A DNA stretch of 64,000 bases from positions 124,001 through 188,000 of the forward strand of contig NZ_JARXVH010000017.1 in NCBI RefSeq assembly GCF_029892565.1, given 5' to 3'. This stretch comes from Streptomyces pseudovenezuelae. Lineage in GTDB: Bacteria; Actinomycetota; Actinomycetes; Streptomycetales; Streptomycetaceae. A model generated the notes under the pieces. The model was not told the origin of the DNA. It saw only the letters and a program-made list of their open reading frames with translations, and did no database searches. The position numbers and the translations under genes are program-made. Shown here piece after piece: positions 50,117 to 59,165 of the stretch (positions are counted from its first letter, which is position 1; each line of letters starts with the position of its first letter).

Positions 50117-51790
50117 CTACCAGCGATAGGGCGCGTACACATCCATGCACTGGCCCTCGTCCGAGCCGTTGATGGCGTCGGCGTTGTCCGGCAGGTCACC
50201 GGCCTGCGGTGCGGACTGCTTCGGATACGCCGTGCCCTCCCGCCAGTCGGCGCCCACCACGACCGTGACTCCCGACACATCGGTCGACTTTTTCACCGAA
50301 CTCAGCGGAATTCCGAGGGACTTGGCGACGGACTGGGCGTCCCCCTCCAGGTCGGCGCTCGGGTAGCGCACCACCGTCTTCTCCTCGGACAGCGTCGCCG
50401 TCGTGTCCGCCGCGGCCCTGGTGAAGCCCTTGCCGGTGAGCACCTGGGTGATCGCGCGGGCCCGGCCGGAGACCGGCGCCCGGTCGGAGCTGCTGGTGGC
50501 GTTCTGCACCAGCACACCGAGCGCGCCCGTGTCGACCGAGGGCGCCTTGGTGGCCGTACTCGTGTTCTTGCTCTTCTTCTTGGCGTCCGAGGCCTTGCCG
50601 TTCTTGTCGAGCGGCACGTCGTCGCGGAGCATCTGCCACAGCTTGTCGGCGTTGGTGGCGTCCGGCACCACGTGGTCGCCGTTCTCGACGTCCGCGACGT
50701 TCGGCATCGTCAGCGACGTGATCCGGTCGGACGGCACCGACTTGAGCTGCATGCCCAGGTCGTACAGCTTCTTGACGGTGCCGATCTCCTCGGAGACCGT
50801 CAGCGACTTGGTGGCCGCCTCGGCCAGCCCCGTCAGCCGCCCGGTGTCGGTGAAGACGTTCTGCTTCGTAAGGGTGCGCATCATCGAGTTGAGGTACTGG
50901 TGCTGGGCCTTGGCCCGCATCAGGTCGCTGCCCCAGGCGTGCCGGGTGCGCAGCCACTGCAGCGCCTTCTCGCCCTTGACCTTGTGCGTGCCGGCCGTCA
51001 GCTTCAGTCCCGAACCGCCGGGCACGGCGGCCGTCGGGTGGTCCCACACGTTCTGCCGCACACAGACGGCGACGCCGCCGATGGCGTCCGCCATCCGCAC
51101 CACGCCGGCGAAGTCGATCGTCATCCAGTGGTCGATGTAGACCCCGGTGAGGTTCTCCCAGGTGGCCAGCGTGCAGCCGGCGCCGCCGCGGGCCAGCGAC
51201 TCGTTGATGATGGTGTTGGTCGCCGGGTACTTCGTACCGGTGTCGGGGTCCGTGCACTTGGGGATGTCGACCCGGGTGTCCCGCGGGATGCTGACCATCG
51301 CGGCGCTCTTGCGGTCCGCGGAGAGGTGGATGAGCATCTGCACGTCGCCGCGCGGCGGGCTGCCGACGTCGTTCTTGGAGCCGCCGAGCTTGACGTTCGC
51401 GGCGGAGTTACGGCTGTCGGAGCCGATCAGCAGGATGTTCATCGGCGTCTGCCCGTCCGCGTTGGGACTGGTCTTCCGCGCCTTCGAGTCGCCGCTGCTG
51501 CGCTGGCCCTTCTCGATGTTGCTGTTCAGGTGCTCGTAGTAGAGGTATCCGGCGCCGGCCGTCCCGAGTATCAGGACCGACAGGGTCATCGCCGACCAGC
51601 GCAGCACCCGGTGTCCGCGCTGCGGCGGCCGTCTGCGGCGGCCGGACGCGTCCGGACCGGCGGAGCCGTCGTCGCCGCCGCGGTCCTTTTCAGGAGCGCT
51701 CCGGTCCTGCTCAGGAGTACCGCGGTCCTGTTGTGGAGCGTGCCGGACGCCTTCGGACGTCCCTTCCCCCTGCACACTGCTCTGCGTCAT
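50117..51790 (-). CDS. LytR-CpsA-Psr (LCP) protein 6, type A
   Basis: 557 residues, ATG at 51790 behind GGGGAG. Like LCP 3 and 4 it starts MTQSSV and carries the anchor MTLSVLILGTAGAGYLYYEH, NILLIGSDSRNSAANVKLGG, SIPRDTRVDIPKC, IDHWMTIDFAGVVRMADAIG, WLRTRHAWGSDLMRAKAQ, LytR_C VQNATSSSDRAPVSGRAR and the end CMDVYAPYRW. A long Gln/Asp/Arg-rich cytoplasmic tail distinguishes it. Its transcription follows LCP 7, so LCP 7-6 and 5-4 form two B-A pairs. Confidence 0.92.
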   Translation of the reverse strand: MTQSSVQGEGTSEGVRHAPQQDRGTPEQDRSAPEKDRGGDDGSAGPDASGRRRRPPQRGHRVLRWSAMTLSVLILGTAGAGYLYYEHLNSNIEKGQRSSGDSKARKTSPNADGQTPMNILLIGSDSRNSAANVKLGGSKNDVGSPPRGDVQMLIHLSADRKSAAMVSIPRDTRVDIPKCTDPDTGTKYPATNTIINESLARGGAGCTLATWENLTGVYIDHWMTIDFAGVVRMADAIGGVAVCVRQNVWDHPTAAVPGGSGLKLTAGTHKVKGEKALQWLRTRHAWGSDLMRAKAQHQYLNSMMRTLTKQNVFTDTGRLTGLAEAATKSLTVSEEIGTVKKLYDLGMQLKSVPSDRITSLTMPNVADVENGDHVVPDATNADKLWQMLRDDVPLDKNGKASDAKKKSKNTSTATKAPSVDTGALGVLVQNATSSSDRAPVSGRARAITQVLTGKGFTRAAADTTATLSEEKTVVRYPSADLEGDAQSVAKSLGIPLSSVKKSTDVSGVTVVVGADWREGTAYPKQSAPQAGDLPDNADAINGSDEGQCMDVYAPYRW

Positions 51791-51836
51791 TCCCCTGTCT
51801 CCCCACCCCTGCGCCGAAATGAAGTCAAAAAGAAAC

Positions 51837-51874
51837 GGGCCTGCCGTGCGCCTTGTTAGACGCACGCCAGGCCC
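51837..51874 (-). terminator. Intrinsic terminator of LCP 7
   Basis: Read leftward, a hairpin with stem GGGCCTG-CGTGCG against CGCACG-CAGGCCC (one symmetric mismatch pair) follows the LCP 7 stop by 6 bases and is itself followed by GTTTCTTTTTGAC, a T-rich tract rare in this DNA. This is a textbook Rho-independent site. Confidence 0.85.
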
Positions 51875-51880
51875 CTCAGG

Positions 51881-53623
51881 TCACTTGGCGCACTCGACCT
51901 TGTCCGCGGTGGACTTCTGGACCCCCTCGGGCGTCGACCCCGAAGAGGCGTTGAGCTTGACCCCCGCGCCCTTGAAGTCCTTGCCCAGAGTGAGCGTCAT
52001 GGTCGGCAGACCCTGGGAGTTGGTCACGCTCTTGCCCGGCTTCAGGGCCGAGCCGGACAGGCCCATGACGGCGGCCAGGCGGCGGGCCTGGTCGGCCTGG
52101 TCGGGGGCGTATTCGAGGGTCGTCCTCGCCAGCGCCGCGTCCGCGTTGCCGGCGTTCTCGGACTTGAGGACACCCTCGTCGTTCTGCAGGTAGTTCAACT
52201 CCGCCTGCGCGCTGCCGGCGGCGGCACCGCCGTTGAGGATCCGGACCCGCACATCCGCGGCGGCCGACTTGGTGCCCTTCAACCGGGCGGCCACGGCGGC
52301 GGCTTCCTTCTTCTTCTGCTGCTTGACCGCGGTGAACGACACATCGTTCTTGATCATGTCGAAGACCTGCGGCGCCGTCGTGTCGTTGAGGACGACCGTC
52401 GCCGCGACCTTCTCGGCCGGGTTGTCGACGACCGGGACCGTGGTGAAGGTCAGGTTCTTCGGGTTGAGCTTGCCCAGCTCCAGACCGAGGTCCTTCAGCT
52501 TGCCGATGCTGTCGAGCTTGGAGTCGACGGTCAGCGCCTTGGTGCCGGTCTCCGCGAGCTTCAGCATCTTCGTCGGGTTGGTGAGCGTGGAGTTGGACTT
52601 CAGCTTCCGCATCAGCGCGCTCAGGAACTGCTGTTGGAGCGTGATCCGGCTCAGGTCACCGCCGAAGCCCACCGAGTGCCGGGTGCGCACGAAGGCCAGC
52701 GCCTGCTCGCCCGAGATGTTGTGCGTGCCCTTGTCCAGCTTCAGATGCGAGTCCGGGTCGTCGATGTCCTTGGCCAGACAGACCTCGACCCCGCCGACCG
52801 CGTCGGTCAGCGTCTTCACGGCGTTGAAGTCGGCCACCATGAAGTTGTCCGGCGTGATCCCGGTCAGCTCGGTGACGGTCCGCATGGTGCAGCTGGGCGT
52901 CCGTTCGTCCTGGCCCAGGCTGGTGTTGAAGCGGACGTCGGTCGAGCCCGCGATGACCTTGGAGGAGCCGTCGTCCTGGCTGGTCGGGCAGTCCGGTACG
53001 TCGGTGATCAGGTCGCGCGGGATGCTCAACGCGGTCGCGTTGGAGCGGTCCTTGGAGACGTGCAGCAGGATCGTGGTGTCGGCGTGGCCGACGCTGCCGG
53101 AGTCGCCGTAGTTCGTGTTGCCCGCGCCGGTGCGCTTGTCGGTGCCGATCAACAGGATGTTGATCGCCTTGTCCTTGTTGAAGCCACCGGTGCTCGCGCC
53201 GTCGTCGGAGACGGCCGTGATGTTGTCGTTGAGGTGCTCGATGTAGAGGTAGGCGGCACTGGCCGTGCCCACCAGCACGAACGCCATGATGCCGCCGGTC
53301 CACAACAGGACCTTCTTCGTACGGGACTTCTTCTTCACCGGCCGCCGGCCGCGCCGCCCCGGCAACGGCTCCTCGGGCGCACCGCGCCGCCGACGCGAGG
53401 GCGGAGCCTCGCGCTCGGGAGCCTGCGGCGTCGCCCGTCCTGCCGCCCGCCCGGGCGCCGCCGCACGGACCGCGCCCTGCGGGGCGGAGCTACGCGGCCC
53501 CGGCACACCTGATTGCGGTGCGGAAGGGGTCAGTCGCAGTTCGTATTCACCGGTGTTCGGGTTGAGTACCCACTGGTCTGCGGGGTCGATGTCGTCCGCC
53601 CGCCCACGGCTTTGCGCGTCCAC
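51881..53623 (-). CDS. LytR-CpsA-Psr (LCP) protein 7, type B
   Basis: About 580 residues, near twin of LCP 5. N-terminal ADQWVLNPNTGEYELRLTPS, Ala/Arg/Pro linker, anchor (VLLWTGGIMAFVLVGTASAA), NILLIGTDKRTGAGNTNYGD, SIPRDLITDVPDC, FMVADFNAVKTLTDAVGGVE, ALAFVRTRHSVGFGGDLSR, LytR_C VRVRILNGGAAAGSAQ, end TADKVECAK. The GTG at 53623 follows GGAGG at 12 bases; 53713 is the longest alternative. Strong conservation of the LytR_C part with LCP 5 points to recent duplication or gene conversion. Confidence 0.9.
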   Translation of the reverse strand: MDAQSRGRADDIDPADQWVLNPNTGEYELRLTPSAPQSGVPGPRSSAPQGAVRAAAPGRAAGRATPQAPEREAPPSRRRRGAPEEPLPGRRGRRPVKKKSRTKKVLLWTGGIMAFVLVGTASAAYLYIEHLNDNITAVSDDGASTGGFNKDKAINILLIGTDKRTGAGNTNYGDSGSVGHADTTILLHVSKDRSNATALSIPRDLITDVPDCPTSQDDGSSKVIAGSTDVRFNTSLGQDERTPSCTMRTVTELTGITPDNFMVADFNAVKTLTDAVGGVEVCLAKDIDDPDSHLKLDKGTHNISGEQALAFVRTRHSVGFGGDLSRITLQQQFLSALMRKLKSNSTLTNPTKMLKLAETGTKALTVDSKLDSIGKLKDLGLELGKLNPKNLTFTTVPVVDNPAEKVAATVVLNDTTAPQVFDMIKNDVSFTAVKQQKKKEAAAVAARLKGTKSAAADVRVRILNGGAAAGSAQAELNYLQNDEGVLKSENAGNADAALARTTLEYAPDQADQARRLAAVMGLSGSALKPGKSVTNSQGLPTMTLTLGKDFKGAGVKLNASSGSTPEGVQKSTADKVECAK

Positions 53624-53852
53624 GGTTGTCCGAATCCTCCGTCGGGGCAACGCAAGCGTCTTCCCCCCTACAAGACGCTCGTCGGTCACACAGTGCACGA
53701 CGCCAGGAAGCACCTCGCGGCCGAACGCACCGGATCGCTCACACTATCCGCCCTGTTCAGCGCCGGGGGACCGCGGTGACGAATTACACGTCCGGGCAAC
53801 TGGTCAATTCGCCCATTTTCTCGGACATTAGTGCGCCGATTTGGTGAGCGCT

Positions 53853-55160
53853 TTACCCGCACATGTCTTCGGCGGCGGTGTTGCCCCGGAACGTCGGCCC
53901 GGGAGAAACATCGGCGGCGGGCTCGTCGGGCCGCTTTCCGCCTGCCTTTCCGTCGTCATCCCCATACGGGCCGTAGTCATACGCGTCTTCGTACGACCCC
54001 TCGTACGAATCCCCGCCCTCGTCCCCGTACGAGTTCTCCTCGCCGTCGGACGTCGAATTGCGGCTCTTTATGGTGGAATCCCGCGGAACTTCCTTCGCCA
54101 CCGCGAGCGGCGCGTCCGTGCGCAGTCGTTCGAACAGTTTCTCGGCCTCGGGTTCCACGAGCTGGTCACGATTGGCGTTGTAGACGTACGACTCCCGCGG
54201 CACGGTAAGGAATTGCACACGTTCCGTGGGGATGTCGCGTACCCCGCGCACGAGTTCGTACAACCCGCGCAGGCTCGCCAGATCCGGATCGGTCGTCAGC
54301 GACGAAGTCGCCGCGTCCAGCACGGGATAGAGCTTCACCGGATTCAGCAGTACGTCATTGCCGCGCACCTTGTTGACCAGCGCCCCGAGGAACCGCTGCT
54401 GACGGTCCATCCGGTCGGTGTCGCTGCCGTTGCCTAGGGACTTGCGGGCACGCACATAGCCGAGCGCCTGCTCCCCGTCGAGCGTCACGTTGCCGGCCGG
54501 CAGGCTCAGCTTGGCGGCCTTGTCGTGGATGGACCTGCGCAGACAGATCTCCACGCCGTCCACCGCGTCGACCATCTCCTTGAACCCGTGAAAGTCGACG
54601 ACCATGTGATGGTCGATCCGCACGTTCGTCAGTTTCTCGACGGTCCGGATGGTGCAGGCCGAACCGCCCGTCTGGAACGCGTAGTTGAACATCGCGAACA
54701 TCGGCTCGGTCCGGGTCCCGTCCGGCCGCAGACAGGCCGGCACGTCCACCATCAGGTCCCGCGGCAACGAGACGGCGGTGGCGCCGCCCCGCCCGGCGGC
54801 CAGATGCAGCAGGATCGTGGTGTCCGACCGCTCGGTCCCCGAGTCCCGCCCGTAGCGCGCGTTGCCGTCTCCGGACCGCGAGTCCGACCCGATCAGCAGG
54901 ATGTTCTGCGCGTCCTTGACGAGCGAGGTCGGCCGCTCCCTGTCGTACCGCGCGAGCTCGGCCGCCGCCGCGTCGTCGGGCGTGATGTTCCCGTCGAGCT
55001 TCGCGTAGAGGACCCACCCGCCCCCGGCGGCCACGACCACCAGCAGGGCGACCCCGAGCCCCCCGTACTTGACCCACTTCCGCCGACGCCGCCGTATGAG
55101 CCCCTTACCGCTCGCCGACGATCCGGCGCCGGGCCCGAGGGTGCCTGCGCTGTCGTCCAC
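53853..55160 (-). CDS. LytR-CpsA-Psr (LCP) protein 8
   Basis: 435 residues. Anchor after a basic patch (GLIRRRRRKWVKYGG, then VALLVVVAAGGGWVLY), LCP domain NILLIGSDSRSGDGNARYGR, TTILLHLAAGRGGATAVSL, PRDLMVDVPACL, FMFNYAF-like region and GYVRARKSLGNGSDTDRMDR. Instead of LytR_C it ends in an acidic, Tyr/Asp/Gly-rich tail (YEGSYEDAYDYGPYGDDDG). The GTG at 55160 has GAGGGGG 8 bases upstream, better supported than the ATG at 55190. Upstream-most member of the leftward LCP series. Confidence 0.9.
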   Translation of the reverse strand: MDDSAGTLGPGAGSSASGKGLIRRRRRKWVKYGGLGVALLVVVAAGGGWVLYAKLDGNITPDDAAAAELARYDRERPTSLVKDAQNILLIGSDSRSGDGNARYGRDSGTERSDTTILLHLAAGRGGATAVSLPRDLMVDVPACLRPDGTRTEPMFAMFNYAFQTGGSACTIRTVEKLTNVRIDHHMVVDFHGFKEMVDAVDGVEICLRRSIHDKAAKLSLPAGNVTLDGEQALGYVRARKSLGNGSDTDRMDRQQRFLGALVNKVRGNDVLLNPVKLYPVLDAATSSLTTDPDLASLRGLYELVRGVRDIPTERVQFLTVPRESYVYNANRDQLVEPEAEKLFERLRTDAPLAVAKEVPRDSTIKSRNSTSDGEENSYGDEGGDSYEGSYEDAYDYGPYGDDDGKAGGKRPDEPAADVSPGPTFRGNTAAEDMCG

Positions 55161-55290
55161 GTGCGGATCCCCCTCATGACGTACGAGCATGCGGCGCGGT
55201 CTGCTCTTACGACCATGTCGTGGATGGCGTCCGAGGGGTGAGCGGAGCTGGGCCGAACGGGGGAGCGGGGGCGTTACCCCACCTGGTGTC

Positions 55291-56046
55291 CTACCTCGCC
55301 GTGGCGGTGACCCGCTCGCTCTCGATCCGCTTGGCCAGGGCGTCCTCGCCCAGCTGGTCGAGATTCCGGCACAGCACCACGGACCCGCCGGTCGCGAGAG
55401 GTCCGTACAGCCCGGCGTTGAGCCCTTCCCAGGTGTCGTACGACAGCCCCGACAGGATTCGCGACGCGGGCCCCGTGAGTCCGAGTCCCGTCGCCTCCTC
55501 CCGAGCCCGCTCGACGACCTCGGCCCCGCTGAACCTCCGCCCGGCCACGATCAGCGCGGGCTCCTCGGGATCCACCGGCGAGAACGGCGCGAACCGGTCC
55601 CCCTGGCTCGGCACCTCGACGGCGTAGTCGGCGAAGCCCTCCGGGGCCTGCGGGAACCGTCCGCCCAACGGCCGCAGCGCGAGGGCGACCCGCTCACCCC
55701 GGCACGCCCGCGCCGCGTCCAGCGAGTCGGGCCCGCTCACGACCACGTCGGCCGCCGCGGCGTCCCCGCCCACGTCCGCGACCACGCCCACCGACGCGCA
55801 CGCCAGCAGCCACACCGCCGTCTGCCAGTGCGCGGGCAGCAGCAGCGCGACCCGGTCGCCGGGCGCGGCGGCGAGGTCGCTCTGGAGGAGGTTCGCGGTC
55901 TTGGCCACCCAATTGGCGAAGGTGGCCACGGACAATTCCACGCGCTCGCCCGTGGCGTCGTCGTAGAAGGTCACCAGGGGGCGTCCCGGGTCCGCGGCGA
56001 GCGCGGAACGCAGCAGGTCGGCAGGGGTGCGGTCGGTGGCGTTCAC
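55291..56046 (-). CDS. TIGR03089-type protein, short AMP-binding-like
   Basis: 251 residues. The beginning matches the N-terminal part of AMP-forming acyl-CoA synthetases (TPADLLRSALAADPGRPLVT, ATFANWVAKTANLLQSDL, GDRVALLLPAHWQTAVWLLA). The ATP loop (YTSGTTGxPK type) and the whole C-terminal lid are absent, and the length matches the actinobacterial TIGR03089 family rather than a full ligase. The start is GTG at 56046. Function unknown; in actinobacteria it often lies by mannose-1-phosphate guanylyltransferase and LCP genes, as here. Confidence 0.82.
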   Translation of the reverse strand: MNATDRTPADLLRSALAADPGRPLVTFYDDATGERVELSVATFANWVAKTANLLQSDLAAAPGDRVALLLPAHWQTAVWLLACASVGVVADVGGDAAAADVVVSGPDSLDAARACRGERVALALRPLGGRFPQAPEGFADYAVEVPSQGDRFAPFSPVDPEEPALIVAGRRFSGAEVVERAREEATGLGLTGPASRILSGLSYDTWEGLNAGLYGPLATGGSVVLCRNLDQLGEDALAKRIESERVTATAR

Positions 56047-56151
56047 CCGCGCAAGGGTACGCGGGAGGGGCGGTGCGCGGCCGGGTGCGAGGCCACCGGT
56101 TCGGCGGAACGGCAGCCGACGGTCCGTCAGTTCCCGGATGGACAGATATAT

Positions 56152-57576
56152 ATGACTATGTCCAACATCGGATGCATGCGTGGATTCCTTGCTTCCCCGG
56201 TCGGCGTCGCCTGTGCGGCCGCCCTCGCCCTTCCGCTCACCCCGCCGGCAGCCGCTGCGGCGAGCCCGGCGTCGAGCCGCACGGCGTCCATGCCGGCGAC
56301 CCGCCCGGACGTCCTGCCCGGCAGCACCCAGTCCCTGCCTCTCACCTCCCTCAGCCGCGACCGCGTCCTCGGCTCCGCCGCCTCCGAACAGGGCCTGGCC
56401 CGCCGGGACGTACGGCACTTCTCGATGGTCGGCGTCATCTGGGACGACCCGGACACCGCCCTGCACGGCAGTGTCCAGGTCCGCACCCGGGCCACCGGCT
56501 CCGGCACCTGGTCGCAGTGGCAGGACATCGGGACCCACAGCGACGACGCGCCCGACCCCGACTCCACCGAGCGCACCTCGGGCCGCGTCCGCGGCTCCAC
56601 GACCCCGCTGTGGGTGGGCGACTCGGACGGCGTGGAGGTCCGCGTACGCGCCGAGGGTGTGCGTCGTACGGAGGAGACCGCCCGCGGCACCCGCACGCTG
56701 ACGTCCGCGACCGCGCTCCCGTCGGGCCTGCGCCTCGAACTCGTGGACCCGGGCGAGGCGGAGCCGGGCGGGGCGGAGCCGGGCGGGGCGGGACCCGGCG
56801 GGGCGGCGCCGGTGACGCGGGCGGGGTCGCTCCGGGCCGGAACCGGGACGCCCGAGTCGGCCGAGTCCCTGGCCGCCACCGAGATCCCGGCGCTGGACCA
56901 GGCGGCCACCGAACGGGAACTACGGACCCTGCGCGGCGCCGAGTTGACGCGGAGTCAGCGCGTGAAGCCGTACATCGGCCCGCGCCCGCGGATCATCACC
57001 CGGCGAGGCTGGGGCGCGGACGAGAAGCTGCGCGAGAAGAAGTTCGTTTACACGAGGAACGTCAAGGCGGCCTTCGTACACCACACGGACACCGGCAACG
57101 GGTACAAGTGTTCGCAGGCGGCCTCCGTCATCCGCGGTATCTACCGCTACCACGTCAAGAGCATGGGCTGGCGCGACATCGGCTACAACTTCCTCGTCGA
57201 CAAGTGCGGAACCATCTACGAGGGCCGGGCCGGGGGAGTGGCGAAGCCGGTGCTGGGCGCCCACACCCTCGGGTTCAACACCAAGAGCATGGGGATCGCG
57301 GTCCTCGGCAGCTTCGGCTCGGCCAAGCCGCCCGCCGCCGCGGTGAGGGCCATCGCCCGCCTCGCGGCCTGGAAGCTCGGCATCTGGGGCGGCAATCCAA
57401 GCGGAAAGACATATTTGAAGTCCGGCGGTGGCAATCTCTACCGAAAAGGAAAGAACGTACGACTGAATGTGATCTCCGGTCACCGTGACGGCTTCGCCAC
57501 GGACTGCCCGGGCCTGCAGCTCTACCGCAAGCTCGGCACGACCCGCACGACCGCGGCCCGCTTCCAGGGCCGCTGA
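56152..57576 (+). CDS. Exported peptidoglycan-recognition-type N-acetylmuramoyl-L-alanine amidase
   Basis: About 474 residues. Signal peptide (MRGFLASPVGVACAAALALP) follows a short lead; ATG at 56152 or 56158. A beta-rich segment ARRDVRHFSMVGVIWDDPD with GSVQVRTRATGSGTW comes next, then a linker with four EPGGA/GPGGA units, and a C-terminal PGRP/amidase domain. Zinc ligands are H310 in AFVHHTDTGNGYKC, H444 in VISGHRDGFATDC and C452; YNFLVDKCGTIYEGRAGG is also conserved. It should cleave peptide stems from muramic acid in the wall. Divergent from the TIGR03089 gene. Confidence 0.92.
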   Translation: MTMSNIGCMRGFLASPVGVACAAALALPLTPPAAAAASPASSRTASMPATRPDVLPGSTQSLPLTSLSRDRVLGSAASEQGLARRDVRHFSMVGVIWDDPDTALHGSVQVRTRATGSGTWSQWQDIGTHSDDAPDPDSTERTSGRVRGSTTPLWVGDSDGVEVRVRAEGVRRTEETARGTRTLTSATALPSGLRLELVDPGEAEPGGAEPGGAGPGGAAPVTRAGSLRAGTGTPESAESLAATEIPALDQAATERELRTLRGAELTRSQRVKPYIGPRPRIITRRGWGADEKLREKKFVYTRNVKAAFVHHTDTGNGYKCSQAASVIRGIYRYHVKSMGWRDIGYNFLVDKCGTIYEGRAGGVAKPVLGAHTLGFNTKSMGIAVLGSFGSAKPPAAAVRAIARLAAWKLGIWGGNPSGKTYLKSGGGNLYRKGKNVRLNVISGHRDGFATDCPGLQLYRKLGTTRTTAARFQGR

Positions 57577-57735
57577 CCGGCGGGAGCCACTCGGGGGCCG
57601 CATTCACCGCCGTCGGGGGGCATGGGTGGACTCGCGGGATGCCGCACGACCGTCGAAGGCGCCGAACAACGTTCTGCATACACTGGCCGGCCGAAAGTCA
57701 GTTCGGCCGGTCCCGGCAGGAAGCAGAGACGACAG

Positions 57736-58818
57736 GTGACAGAAGCGATTCTCCTGGTCGGCGGCAAGGGCACACGGCTCCGCCCGCTCACGGTGCACAC
57801 GCCGAAGCCCATGGTCCGGGCGGCGGGTGTCCCCTTCCTCACGCATCAGTTGGCGAGAGCGAGAGCGGCGGGGGTCGAACACATCGTCCTGGCCACGTCC
57901 TACCTCGCGGAGATCTTCGAACCGTACTTCGGCGACGGCTCGTCCCTGGGCCTGCACATCGAGTACGTCACGGAGGAGGAGCCCCTGGGCACGGGCGGCG
58001 CCATCCGCAACGTGGCCTCGCGCCTCCACTCGGGCCCGGACGACCCGGTCCTGATCTTCAACGGCGACATCCTGACGGGCCTGGACATCCGCCGCCTGGT
58101 GGACACCCACGAAGAAACGGGCGCGGACGTATCCCTGCACCTCACAAAGGTGACGGACCCGAGGGCGTACGGCCTGGTCCCCACCGACGAGACGGGCCGG
58201 GTCCTGGCCTTCCTGGAGAAACCCCAGACCCCCGAGGAGATCGTCACCGATCAGATCAACGCGGGCGCGTACGTCTTCCGCCGCTCGATCATCGACACGA
58301 TCCCGGCAGGCCGCCCCGTCTCGGTCGAACGCGAAACCTTCCCGGACCTCCTCTCCGCGGGAGCCCACCTCCAGGGCATGGTCGATTCCACGTACTGGCT
58401 CGACCTCGGCACCCCCGCCGCCTTCGTCCGCGGCTCCGCCGACCTGGTCCTGGGCCACGCCCCGTCCCCCGCGATCCCCGGCCGCTGCGGCGACCGCCTG
58501 GTCCTCCCCACGGCAAGGGTGGCCCCCGACGCGAAACTGACCGGCGGCACGGTGGTGGGCGAGGGCGCCTTCGTCGCGAAGGGCGCCCGGGTCTTCGGCT
58601 CCACCATCCTCCCCGGCGCCGTCATCGAACCCGGCGCCGTCATCACCGACTCCCTCATCGGCACCCGAGCCCGAGTAGGCGAACGCTCCGTCCTCACCGG
58701 GACGGTCATCGGCGACGGCGCGATCATCGGCGCCGACAACGAACTCCGGGACGGGGTCAGGGTGTGGTGCGACGCGCGGATTCCGGCGGGGTCGGTGCGG
58801 TTCTCTTCGGATCAGTAG
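57736..58818 (+). CDS. Mannose/glucose-1-phosphate nucleotidyltransferase
   Basis: 360 residues that make an NDP-sugar. N-terminal nucleotidyltransferase signature LVGGKGTRLRPLTVHTPKPM, then EEEPLGTGGAIRNVA, LIFNGDILTG and WLDLGTPAAF; the C-terminal third has hexapeptide repeats (GTVVGEGAFVAKGARVFG, GAVIEPGAVITDS, VGERSVLTGTVIGDGAIIG) forming a left-handed beta-helix. The GTG at 57736 is preceded by GACAG; upstream frame lacks homology. GDP-mannose is the likeliest product by family, feeding glycosyltransferases of the wall. Confidence 0.92.
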   Translation: MTEAILLVGGKGTRLRPLTVHTPKPMVRAAGVPFLTHQLARARAAGVEHIVLATSYLAEIFEPYFGDGSSLGLHIEYVTEEEPLGTGGAIRNVASRLHSGPDDPVLIFNGDILTGLDIRRLVDTHEETGADVSLHLTKVTDPRAYGLVPTDETGRVLAFLEKPQTPEEIVTDQINAGAYVFRRSIIDTIPAGRPVSVERETFPDLLSAGAHLQGMVDSTYWLDLGTPAAFVRGSADLVLGHAPSPAIPGRCGDRLVLPTARVAPDAKLTGGTVVGEGAFVAKGARVFGSTILPGAVIEPGAVITDSLIGTRARVGERSVLTGTVIGDGAIIGADNELRDGVRVWCDARIPAGSVRFSSDQ

Positions 58819-58856
58819 GGACGGTCCACCCGGAGGGGGCGGTGCGCCTGCTCCTC

Positions 58857-58904
58857 GGACCGGCATCCAGTGGCCGCTACGCAGAGCCCGCTGGATGCCG
58901 GTCC
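58857..58904. terminator. Terminator hairpin after the nucleotidyltransferase
   Basis: GGACCGGCATCCAG (58857-58870) pairs perfectly with CTGGATGCCGGTCC (58891-58904), extendable by one pair. Confidence 0.75.
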
Positions 58905-59039
58905 GAGTCTTTGTCTTTCAGCCCGTCCGGCGTCCGAGGACGAGACTCTGCCATCCCGATCCCCCCACTCGCAGGAGCTGCGCCTCGTGGACGCCGGTCC
59001 GCGTCTTGTCTTTCAGCCTGTCCGGCGTTTGAGGACAAG
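58891..59039. repeat. Two direct copies of a Streptomyces intergenic repeat
   Basis: Copy 1 (58891-58944) and copy 2 (58988-59039) share GGA(T/C)GCCGGTCCG, then GTCT, TTGTCTTTCAGCC and GTCCGGCGT, GAGGAC(G/A)A. The TTTCAGCCTGTCCGGCGTTT motif is one I remember as common between Streptomyces genes. The rest of 58819-59165 holds GC-rich hairpin sequence near 59040-59110 (GGGGCGGAGCCCC) and no convincing gene. Confidence 0.6.
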
Positions 59040-59165
59040 GCCCCTTCAGGGCCGGTCGGGGTCCGGGGCGGAGCCCCGGCGGGGTCGAAGGGGCAGAGCC
59101 CCTGGGGATGGGACGGGTAGGGGCGGCGGGGGCGAAAAACGCCCGTCAATACACCGCCGTACGCC

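Noticed and set aside
56750..56815. GAGCCGGGCGGGGCG repeats considered as a CRISPR-like or mobile repeat
   Set aside because: They are short, in frame within the amidase linker (EPGGA units), and have no spacers.
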